Shown here piece after piece: positions 1 through 5,229 of a DNA stretch of 5,229 nucleotides. Positions within the stretch are counted from its first letter, which is position 1, and every line of letters starts with the position of its first letter. This DNA comes from Flavobacteriales bacterium. Its GTDB lineage: Bacteria; Bacteroidota; Bacteroidia; Flavobacteriales_D; Sanyastnellaceae. The DNA is taken from positions 1-5,229 of the forward strand of contig CANGVU010000122.1 of the NCBI GenBank assembly GCA_947457325.1, written 5' to 3'. The notes under the pieces are model-generated. The model was not told where the DNA came from and did no database searches. It saw only the letters and a program-made list of their open reading frames with translations. The position numbers and the translations under genes were made by a program.

Positions 1-32
1 AAAAGGCTATCCTGCGGGATAGCCTTTTTTTT
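1..32. terminator. Bidirectional-looking intrinsic terminator
   Basis: A perfect 12-bp inverted repeat (1-12 pairing with 17-28) encloses a 4-nt TGCG loop. It has an A-run on the left and an eight-T run (25-32) on the right, so it could work in both directions. On the minus strand it lies directly downstream of the TAA stop of the gene at 31-795, which it probably terminates. The left edge of the window cuts off whatever follows. The long T-run on the plus strand would also suit a convergent plus-strand gene ending just outside the window, which cannot be checked here. Confidence 0.85.
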
Positions 33-795
33 AATCCTTATCGTAATCAAAATCTCCCTCTTTGAGAGGCCGTGTATTTCTTCGAGCAATCTGATAATCT
101 TGGAACCGGTCTTTGACAAAAACCAAGAACTCATATTGCGAGCTGGATTTCATGAATTCATCTGAAACATTGAGATAGGAAATAAAATCATCAAAATCTT
201 CAGTGCTCAATTCAATGATTTTATAATCCACATAAATGGTGAACAGTTCCTTGAGCAAATCCCTTCGGCGATCATCATTCTCCAACTTGGCAACAATGCG
301 CTTACTCTCTTCTTTTCTGCTCAATTGTTGGTACAAGAATGTAATGGGACTTGACACTGCATTGATTCCTGACAGCATATAATCACTTTCATTGTATCCC
401 AGAGATTGAATATCTTTTTGGATGTCCTCCAAATCTCTCGGGGCAAAAATGTTCAGCGTGGAATAACTGTAGGTGCGTTCATTGAGAAAAATTTTTGGAT
501 AATACACTGTTCGTAGAATAGAGTCCTTGAAACAAATTTGCCGTGCATAATAACCCAAGCAAGTAATGGTTAAAGTGTCGGTCTTATTGCATTCAATAAC
601 AAAACTACCATCCGGAGATCCAAACGCTCCTTTCTTGGTTCGGGTATTGAGGACAATTGAATTAGGGACAGGCTGACCACGCTCCTCAAGAACTTTTCCT
701 TTGACGCGAATGATTCCTTCCTGCGCATATCCATTGCACACCAGAGAAACCAACAATAGCAAACCCAACCCTCTCATAAAACAAAAATGCATCAT
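31..795 (-). CDS. Exported protein with N-terminal carboxypeptidase-regulatory-like domain
   Basis: Product of about 254 aa, function unknown. Residues 1-24 look like a signal peptide: a short N-region, a leucine-rich core (GLGLLLLVSLVC) and cleavage at YA|Q, the usual Bacteroidota A-Q junction. Residues about 31-90 resemble the CarboxypepD_reg-like beta-sandwich (PF13715 type). The opening VKGKVLEERGQPVPNSIV, then the FGSPDGSFVI turn and a strand near LTITCLGY, follow the family pattern of 'G.V.d..g.pip.a.v......g..sd..G.F.i'. Residues 90-254 are charged and probably helical, match nothing I recognise, and end in an acidic tail. The frame stays open to an ATG at 861. I prefer the ATG at 795 (or 792) because AGGTGA lies just upstream and the signal peptide then sits at the N-terminus; the ATG at 777 is also possible. 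Such domains often occur on TonB-dependent receptors, but this protein is far too short to be one. Periplasmic or envelope location is inferred. Confidence 0.8.
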   Translation of the reverse strand: MMHFCFMRGLGLLLLVSLVCNGYAQEGIIRVKGKVLEERGQPVPNSIVLNTRTKKGAFGSPDGSFVIECNKTDTLTITCLGYYARQICFKDSILRTVYYPKIFLNERTYSYSTLNIFAPRDLEDIQKDIQSLGYNESDYMLSGINAVSSPITFLYQQLSRKEESKRIVAKLENDDRRRDLLKELFTIYVDYKIIELSTEDFDDFISYLNVSDEFMKSSSQYEFLVFVKDRFQDYQIARRNTRPLKEGDFDYDKD

Positions 796-894
796 TCTCA
801 CCTTGAAGCAACGGAATTGTGTTTTTTTTCGAAGCCAACAATGAATGTGTTCAAAATACACTTTCCTATATTTGTTGGAAACTAAACAGAAGAC
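796..894. promoter_or_regulatory. Divergent intergenic promoter region
   Basis: These 99 bp separate the divergent starts at 795 (minus) and 895 (plus), so both genes must be transcribed from here. The plus-strand -7 box is listed separately. For the minus-strand gene the best candidate I can find is TATTTTG (minus strand, 858-852). It is one base shorter than TAnnTTTG and has no convincing -33 TTTG, so it is only a weak suggestion. I see no operator-like palindrome or riboswitch-like structure. Confidence 0.4.
867..874 (+). promoter_or_regulatory. Bacteroidota -7 promoter box (TATATTTG)
   Basis: TATATTTG is an exact match to the TAnnTTTG -7 element used by the Bacteroidota housekeeping sigma factor. 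It ends 20 nt before the ATG at 895, which would give a short leader of roughly 15 nt. The expected TTTG-like -33 element is not clear; TGTG at 846-849, 17 nt upstream, is the nearest candidate. There is no Shine-Dalgarno sequence before the ATG, which is normal for this phylum. Confidence 0.55.
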
Positions 895-3800
895 ATGAAA
901 AAACTTTTGCTCTTTTTATGCTTGGCCATGGCCCAAGGACTTTTTGCAGTCAATGTTACTTTTCAAGTGAACATGGCCCAACAAACGGTATCTACTAACG
1001 GCGTATTTGTTGCTGGCTCATTCCAAGGATGGAACGCCACAGCCAGTCCGATGCAGGACGCTGATGGAGATCTTGTTTACACATTCACTGCAGATATTGC
1101 TGCAGGTACAAACATTGAATACAAGTTCATCAATGGTTCCACATGGGAACAAGTACCTGCAGCATGTGGGGTGGGGGGATTCTCTAATCGTTCATTGAAT
1201 GTACCCAATTCTGATCAAGTTCTGAGTCCGGTATGTTTCAACGCATGTTCTAATTGTGCAGTGGTCAATATGGTTCCCGTAACCTTCCAAGTCAACATGA
1301 ATGGACAAACCGTTGGTGCCAATGGTGTGCACATCGCAGGAAGTTTTCAAGGTTGGAACCCTTCTTCAACTGCCCTTACAGATAGCAACGCTGACGGAGT
1401 TTATGAAGTTACTGTGAATATAGCAGAGGGTGAAACCGTGAATTACAAGTTCATCAATGGCAATGCTTGGTCAGGGTCGGAAACTGTTCCATCCGCTTGC
1501 GGAGTGGGAGATGGATTTGGAGGTTTCAATCGTTCCTACGTTGTATCCAATACCAACCCCTCCGTTGTTTGTTTTGGACAATGCGAAAATTGTCAAACAT
1601 CGGGTTGTATGGATAATACAGCCTGTAACTACAACGCCAATGCCACGACTGACGATGGAAGTTGTTTGATTATCGGAACAACGTGTGATGATGGGGACAA
1701 CAGCACTGCCAACGATTTGGTGCAAAATGATTGCAACTGCTCTGGAACACCTGCTCTTCCAATCATGGTTATTTTTCAAGTGGACATGAACAATGAAACC
1801 ATTGATCCCAATGGCGTGCACATCGCAGGAAGTTTTCAAGGTTGGAATGCGAGCGCAACGCCAATGTCCGATAGCAATGCGGATGGCATCTATGAAGCCA
1901 CCGTTAATTTAGTAGAAGGAGAAGTGGTGAATTACAAGTTCATCAATGGCAATGCTTGGACAGGGTCTGAAACCGTTCCAACAGCTTGCGGAGTGGGAGA
2001 TGGATTTGGAGGTTTCAATCGTTCCTACGTTGTATCCAATGCCAACCCCACCATTGTTTGTTTTGGACAATGCGAAAATTGTCAAACACCGGGTTGTATG
2101 GACAATGCCGCTTGTAATTTCAACGCCAGCGCCACGACCGATGACGGAAGCTGTTTGATCATCGGAACAACGTGTGATGATGGGGACAACAGCACTGCCA
2201 ACGATCTGGTACAAAACGACTGTACATGCATGGGCACGCCAGCAATACCTACCATGGTTATTTTCCAAGTTGACATGACCAATGAAATGGTTGATGCTAC
2301 AGGAGTTTTTGTCGCAGGAAGTTTCAATGGATGGGATGCAACAGCAACGCAAATGTCCGAGTTTCAACCTGGACAATACCAAGCCGTCGCGTTTGTCTTC
2401 CCTGGTGAAGAGGTACAATACAAGTTCCTCAATGGAAATGATTGGGCAGGTGTTGAATCTGTGCCCACCACTTGCGGAATGGACGATGGTTCAGGTAACA
2501 TCAATCGCAGTCTTACTGTTGGAACTACGGCCATTACCACTCCCATGGTCTGTTTCTCATCTTGCGAGGCTTGTATACCAGTGGACATGTCATCAGTAAC
2601 TTTCACTGTGGACATGACCAACGAGAATGTGAGCCCCAATGGTGTGCACATCGCTGGAAGCTTTCAAAATTGGGTTGCAGGCGCTACTCCTATGACCAAC
2701 AGCGGCAATGGTCTTTACACCTATACCACCAATATTCCCACAGGTACCACCATCCAATACAAATTCATCAATGGCAATGATTGGTCGGGGGCCGAAGAAG
2801 TGGCTTTCGCTTGTGCCTTCAATGATGGAATGGGCAACTACAATCGTTCACACAATGTTGTTCCAGGAAACAACAACATTGGACCAGTTTGTTTCACCCA
2901 ATGTGAGGCTTGCCAGCCGACCGCAGTAGTTGTTGTGCGCGTTGACATGAGCGATGAAACGGTCAGTCCCAATGGCGTTTACTTCACCACGCAATTGGAC
3001 AATTATACGCCCAATGCTCATGCAATGAGCGATCTAGGAGGAGGCATTTGGGAAGGATCCATGGCTGTACCTGCCAATAGTGATTTGTTCTACCGCTTTG
3101 TCAACGGAAACACAACTGCGAATTTTGAGACCGTTCCCGGAACCTGCGGTGCATTGGACAATGGAGAGCTACAACGTTTCATCCCTGTAGGAACAAGCAA
3201 TTTGGTCGTTGATGCGGTATGCTTCTCCAGTTGTGGAAGTTGCACGGGAATCAATGACGATGTCACCCTCACTTTTCAATTGGACGTCTCCAACATTACC
3301 GTTGACCCCAATGGCATTCATATCGCTGGATCGTTCCAAGGATGGAATGCCAGCACAACTGCCATGACCGACTTAGGAAATGGTATTTGGTCCTATTCCT
3401 TAACCACGAATCCCAACCAGACTTTCCAATACAAATTCATCAACGGATCGGATTGGAACGGATCGGAGACAGTTCCCGGAGATTGCGGCGTAGACAATGG
3501 ATTTGGAGGCTTCAACCGGGAGGTTGTATTATCTAGCAACAGCGTTACCCTAATGCCTGTTTGCTTCAATGAATGCGCTACCTGCAATGGAAGCAATTTC
3601 ATCTATGTGACCTTCAAGGTTGATCTTTCTAATGAAGCCACCATTGATCCGTCAGGTGTTTTCGTTACTGGATCTTTCCAAGGAAACACACTGGGCAGCA
3701 GCCCGCTGAATAGCATCGGAAATGGAGTCTACGAAGGAACCTTCCCCATTCCAACAGAGAGTTTTATCTTCTATCGATTCAGCAATGGAAATCAAAATCC

Positions 3801-4155
3801 TGAAATTGTTCCAAGCGAATGTGGTGTATTAAACAACAACGGATACATGGAGCGGGTATTCCAATTGGGGGCAACTGACACCACCATCAACATGGTATGT
3901 TTGAATGCTTGCACACCCTGTAATGTGGATGTTACAGAAACCATGAATGCAATATTGCCCTATCCTAATCCCTTCCAGAATTATCTTCAATTGCAAAATG
4001 TGAAGGGAGGTGCCATTCAAATATTGAACAGCATTGGTCAGGTAATGTTTTCCCATCAAAATTTCAACCTTACCAATATCCCAACTGAGTCATGGCCCAG
4101 TGGAGTTTACACCTTAAAAACGGGTAGTATTAACATAAAATTGATTAAACCTTAA
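895..4155 (+). CDS. Secreted T9SS protein with eight starch/glycogen-binding-like domains
   Basis: Secreted or cell-surface protein of 1086 aa, probably glycan-binding. Residues 1-18 form a signal peptide cleaved after LFA. Eight domains of about 105 aa follow: 19-121, 129-233, 292-396, 455-560, 568-673, 679-783, 792-897 and 905-1009. Each follows 'V.F.VDM....v.pnGV.iAGSFqGWn......y.YKFiNGn.W...E.VP..CG', which resembles the CBM48/AMPK-beta glycogen-binding fold. Each has four cysteines: one in the CG motif and three in a closing C-x3-C-x2-C. Domains 2 and 3 are each followed by a six-cysteine, Asp/Asn-rich module (about 237-286 and 400-449). Residues 1017-1086 are a T9SS type A sorting domain (PNPF, GQV, WPSGVYTL). 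No catalytic domain is visible, so a binding, adhesive or scaffold role is inferred; the actual glycan is unknown. The gene is monocistronic by appearance, with its own -7 box upstream and a hairpin terminator downstream. The signal peptide fixes the start. Confidence 0.9.
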   Translation: MKKLLLFLCLAMAQGLFAVNVTFQVNMAQQTVSTNGVFVAGSFQGWNATASPMQDADGDLVYTFTADIAAGTNIEYKFINGSTWEQVPAACGVGGFSNRSLNVPNSDQVLSPVCFNACSNCAVVNMVPVTFQVNMNGQTVGANGVHIAGSFQGWNPSSTALTDSNADGVYEVTVNIAEGETVNYKFINGNAWSGSETVPSACGVGDGFGGFNRSYVVSNTNPSVVCFGQCENCQTSGCMDNTACNYNANATTDDGSCLIIGTTCDDGDNSTANDLVQNDCNCSGTPALPIMVIFQVDMNNETIDPNGVHIAGSFQGWNASATPMSDSNADGIYEATVNLVEGEVVNYKFINGNAWTGSETVPTACGVGDGFGGFNRSYVVSNANPTIVCFGQCENCQTPGCMDNAACNFNASATTDDGSCLIIGTTCDDGDNSTANDLVQNDCTCMGTPAIPTMVIFQVDMTNEMVDATGVFVAGSFNGWDATATQMSEFQPGQYQAVAFVFPGEEVQYKFLNGNDWAGVESVPTTCGMDDGSGNINRSLTVGTTAITTPMVCFSSCEACIPVDMSSVTFTVDMTNENVSPNGVHIAGSFQNWVAGATPMTNSGNGLYTYTTNIPTGTTIQYKFINGNDWSGAEEVAFACAFNDGMGNYNRSHNVVPGNNNIGPVCFTQCEACQPTAVVVVRVDMSDETVSPNGVYFTTQLDNYTPNAHAMSDLGGGIWEGSMAVPANSDLFYRFVNGNTTANFETVPGTCGALDNGELQRFIPVGTSNLVVDAVCFSSCGSCTGINDDVTLTFQLDVSNITVDPNGIHIAGSFQGWNASTTAMTDLGNGIWSYSLTTNPNQTFQYKFINGSDWNGSETVPGDCGVDNGFGGFNREVVLSSNSVTLMPVCFNECATCNGSNFIYVTFKVDLSNEATIDPSGVFVTGSFQGNTLGSSPLNSIGNGVYEGTFPIPTESFIFYRFSNGNQNPEIVPSECGVLNNNGYMERVFQLGATDTTINMVCLNACTPCNVDVTETMNAILPYPNPFQNYLQLQNVKGGAIQILNSIGQVMFSHQNFNLTNIPTESWPSGVYTLKTGSINIKLIKP
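1603..1752 (+). other. Cys/Asp-rich linker module, first copy
   Basis: Encodes residues 237-286. The first half is a GC.D..ACNYN....DDGSC motif with three cysteines. The second half is a TTCDDGDNSTAND....DC.C motif with three more, ending in SGTP. Motifs like these recur in large secreted Bacteroidota proteins. The many Asp and Asn residues would suit calcium binding, and six cysteines would allow three disulfides; both are inferences. I know of no named Pfam family I can assign with confidence. The module occurs only after domains 2 and 3, and its second copy is at 2092-2241. Confidence 0.7.
2092..2241 (+). other. Cys/Asp-rich linker module, second copy
   Basis: Encodes residues 400-449, between binding domains 3 and 4. 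It is the duplicate of the module at 1603-1752 and keeps all six cysteines and the DDGSC and CDDGDNSTAND cores. Changes include NTACNYN to NAACNFN and NCSGTP to TCMGTP. Many of the nucleotide differences from the first copy are silent third-position changes, which suggests the protein sequence is under purifying selection. Confidence 0.7.
3943..4152 (+). other. T9SS type A C-terminal sorting domain
   Basis: Encodes residues 1017-1086, the C-terminal end of the repeat protein. It shows the expected order: a YPNPF start, a short strand (YLQLQN), a strand plus turn reading IQILNSIGQVM, then WPSGVYTLKTG, and a basic hydrophobic last strand ending KLIKP. This domain directs export through the outer membrane by the type IX machinery and is normally cleaved there, with the product attached to the surface or released. 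No T9SS machinery genes lie in this window. Confidence 0.9.
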
Positions 4156-4162
4156 AACCAAC

Positions 4163-4191
4163 AAAGGGCAGTTTTTTAACTGCCCTTTTTT
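4163..4191 (+). terminator. Intrinsic terminator after the repeat-protein gene
   Basis: A perfect 11-bp stem (4163-4173 with 4178-4188) built on GGGCAG/CTGCCC has a TTTT loop and is followed by further T's to 4191. It starts 7 nt after the TAA at 4153-4155. It should end transcription of the large gene and so uncouple it from the peptidase gene, whose ATG lies only 24 nt beyond the T-run. Confidence 0.88.
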
Positions 4192-4203
4192 GTCTTTAAC
4201 CAT

Positions 4204-4211
4204 TACTTTTG
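4204..4211 (+). promoter_or_regulatory. Bacteroidota -7 promoter box (TACTTTTG)
   Basis: TACTTTTG is an exact match to TAnnTTTG. It lies between the terminator T-run and the ATG at 4216, with only four bases between its last G and the ATG. If it is used, transcription would begin at or next to the start codon, giving a leaderless or nearly leaderless mRNA. No good -33 TTTG lies at the usual 17-21 nt spacing; the nearest TTTG (4189-4192) is only 11 nt upstream and belongs to the terminator tail. This makes the call tentative. Confidence 0.45.
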
Positions 4212-4215
4212 CCAC

Positions 4216-5229
4216 ATGAAAAATTTCCTACTGATCATCAGCTTTGCCCTTTCCTTGTGCGGATGGGCACAAAGTTCTCAAGAGTCATTGGACGCACAAT
4301 TGATGTTCGATATAATGGTCTTGACCTCAGATTCTTTGGAAGGTCGATTGGTGGGGACAGAAGGTGAAGTAAAAGCTTCTCGATACATTGAAAATCGCAT
4401 GAAAGAAATTGGTCTTACTCCAAAGGCATCTGTAGGATACATGCAATACTTTCAATTCACTCCAAAAGCCTCACCACATAAAATGACCAAAGAAGGTGAA
4501 ACTACATTGGGAACGGGATATGTAAAAGAACAAACAGGAAGAAACGTCATTGGATTTTGGGACCGTGGATTCGACAAAACCATTGTCATTGGTGCCCACT
4601 ACGATCACTTGGGTTGGGGGGATGAAAATTCATTGTGGAGCGGAGACAAAGGCATTCACCGGGGAGCGGATGACAATGCCAGCGGCGTAGCCTCTTTGTT
4701 GTGGCTTGCAAATTTTTTAAAAAATCAACCTGCCGAGCAACTGGGTAAAACCAACTTCTTGTTCATCGCTTTCAGCGGTGAAGAAAAAGGACTATACGGC
4801 AGCAATTATTTTTGTAAGAATCCTACCCTGCCCAAGGAGCAACTGATGGCCATGTTCAACATGGACATGGTGGGTCGATTGAAACCTGAAAGAACTCTGG
4901 CCATCAATGGTGTGGGTACATCACCTTTTTGGACCAAAGCCATTAAATCCGAAAACAAAAAGTTGAAGAAAAGTCAATTTGAATTGGTGCTTTCAACCAG
5001 CGGAATTGGCCCCAGCGATCAGACTTCCTTTTACAACATTGGAGTTCCTGCCATTCACTTTTTCACTGGACAACACGGGGAATACCACAAACCAACCGAC
5101 GTCGCCACGCTCATCAATTCTCATGGACTAAAAGACATTTCGCACTTTATCGGTCATTTGATTATCAAAACCAGCCAGCAAGAGAAATTGACTTTTACAG
5201 CAACAAAAGATGAAACCAAGGATAACGCA
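4216..5229 (+). CDS. Exported M28-family zinc aminopeptidase (3' end beyond window)
   Basis: The 338 codons visible have no stop, so the C-terminus is missing. Residues 1-18 are a signal peptide cleaved at WA|Q, so the enzyme acts in the periplasm or outside the cell. The rest is an M28 (Aeromonas aminopeptidase-like) domain with two cocatalytic zincs. The ligands H128 (in GAHYDH), D153 (in GADDNASG), E190 (in SGEEKG), D217 (in NMDMVGR) and H291 (in YHKPTD) are all present, as are the general base E189 and the supporting D130, so it should be active. Family members remove N-terminal amino acids from peptides; specificity cannot be read here. There is no protease-associated domain insertion. 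The last visible stretch, EKLTFTATKDETKDNA, resembles the junction before a C-terminal PDZ domain in some Bacteroidota M28 enzymes. The start is fixed by the signal peptide; there is no Shine-Dalgarno sequence. The upstream terminator argues for independent transcription. Confidence 0.92.
   Translation, partial: MKNFLLIISFALSLCGWAQSSQESLDAQLMFDIMVLTSDSLEGRLVGTEGEVKASRYIENRMKEIGLTPKASVGYMQYFQFTPKASPHKMTKEGETTLGTGYVKEQTGRNVIGFWDRGFDKTIVIGAHYDHLGWGDENSLWSGDKGIHRGADDNASGVASLLWLANFLKNQPAEQLGKTNFLFIAFSGEEKGLYGSNYFCKNPTLPKEQLMAMFNMDMVGRLKPERTLAINGVGTSPFWTKAIKSENKKLKKSQFELVLSTSGIGPSDQTSFYNIGVPAIHFFTGQHGEYHKPTDVATLINSHGLKDISHFIGHLIIKTSQQEKLTFTATKDETKDNA

Larger units (their letters stand above)
1279..2256 (+). 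repeat. 489-bp in-frame tandem duplication (two units)
   Basis: Unit A is 1279-1767 and unit B is 1768-2256; each codes for 163 aa (one binding domain plus one Cys-rich module). Aligned without gaps at a 489-bp offset, the last part is very similar. By hand count 271 of 300 bases match between 1441-1740 and 1930-2229, including a 57-bp identical run (1495-1551 with 1984-2040) and a 45-bp run (1672-1716 with 2161-2205). The first 162 bp match at only 116 positions, apart from a 32-bp identical stretch (1327-1358). The reading frame stays intact throughout. Confidence 0.9.
949..3921 (+). repeat. Eight tandem CBM48-like domain repeats
   Basis: The coding units lie at 949-1257, 1279-1593, 1768-2082, 2257-2574, 2596-2913, 2929-3243, 3268-3585 and 3607-3921. 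Units 1-5 and 7 keep GW (or NW), YKF and a Trp after NG; these are W46/K77/W84 in unit 1 and W154/K185/W192 in unit 2. They correspond by motif to W100, K126 and W133 of the AMPK beta1 glycogen-binding domain. Units 6 and 8 have FYRF in place of YKF and lack both tryptophans. All eight units keep the same four-cysteine pattern, which suggests conserved disulfides in every copy. Apart from units 2 and 3, the copies are clearly diverged at DNA level. The domain boundaries are my own, set by the 'V.F.VDM' start and the last cysteine. Confidence 0.88.

Noticed and set aside
796..861. Start of the minus-strand gene at the first ATG (861)
   Set aside because: It would put 22 polar and basic residues ahead of the signal peptide, and it overlaps the likely promoter region. 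The ATG at 795/792 has AGGTGA upstream and gives a normal signal peptide.
1234..1257. C-x3-C-x2-C motif as in radical SAM iron-sulfur enzymes (first of eight copies)
   Set aside because: The motif closes every small exported beta domain of the array, with no TIM-barrel context. In an oxidising extracellular setting these cysteines, with the partner in the CG motif, are better explained as disulfides.
1471..1839. Minus-strand open frame of 122 codons, and its 169-codon relative at 1909-2418
   Set aside because: They share a long stretch of sequence only because the plus-strand DNA under them is duplicated. They lie fully antisense to a well-supported gene, with no signal peptide, domain or promoter, and their similarity is explained by the 489-bp repeat.
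2282..2929. Alternative plus-frame ORFs of 72-105 codons inside the large gene (also 1007-1198, 1457-1669, 1946-2158, 3342-3536)
   Set aside because: They are frame shadows of the repeat protein: they lie inside it, several recur with the repeat period, and none shows a domain, signal peptide or plausible initiation context.
949..3921. Regular repeats considered as a CRISPR or mobile-element array
   Set aside because: The repeat period is about 105 codons or a multiple-domain unit, stays in frame throughout one ORF, and encodes recognisable protein domains. There are no short direct repeats with unique spacers, transposase or terminal inverted repeats.
4252..4272. Lipoprotein signal (LSLC) at the start of the M28 peptidase
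   Set aside because: The residue before the cysteine is Leu, not Gly, Ala or Ser, so it is a poor lipobox. The WA-Q site just after it is a typical signal peptidase I site for this phylum.

Overview
The window looks like part of a chromosome from a marine-type Bacteroidota bacterium, most likely order Flavobacteriales or a close relative. Four things in the sequence support this. There is a type IX secretion (T9SS) C-terminal sorting domain. Signal peptides end in A-Q. Two genes are preceded by the Bacteroidota -7 promoter element TAnnTTTG. A secreted protein carries cysteine-rich 'GC.D..ACN.N....DDGSC' modules, which I know mainly from secreted proteins of this phylum. The genus cannot be told from the sequence.

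Layout, left to right. A perfect 12-bp hairpin terminator (1-32) closes a minus-strand gene (31-795). That gene encodes an exported protein of about 254 aa with an N-terminal carboxypeptidase-regulatory-like beta domain and an uncharacterised charged C-terminal half. A short divergent intergenic region (796-894) holds a -7 box for the plus-strand gene. The plus-strand gene (895-4155) fills most of the window. It encodes a 1086-aa secreted protein with a signal peptide, eight tandem glycogen/starch-binding-like (CBM48/AMPK-beta-like) domains of about 105 aa, two Cys/Asp-rich modules after domains 2 and 3, and a T9SS type A sorting domain. A hairpin terminator (4163-4191) separates it from a second plus-strand gene (4216 to the window end, incomplete). 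This gene encodes an exported M28-family zinc aminopeptidase with all metal ligands intact; it has its own -7 box almost touching the ATG.

Functionally these are three separately transcribed envelope or secreted proteins, not an obvious operon. The large protein has no recognisable catalytic domain, so a surface-displayed or released glycan-binding or adhesive role is the best inference. The M28 enzyme would trim peptides in the periplasm or outside the cell. Nothing in the sequence links the three genes into one pathway.

I see no mobile element, CRISPR array, tRNA, rRNA or defence system. The most interesting content lies inside the repeat protein. Six domains keep the three carbohydrate-contact positions known from the AMPK beta subunit, while two (the sixth and eighth) have lost all three together. 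A 489-bp tandem duplication shows a sharp change in divergence along its length, which suggests recent recombination or gene conversion.
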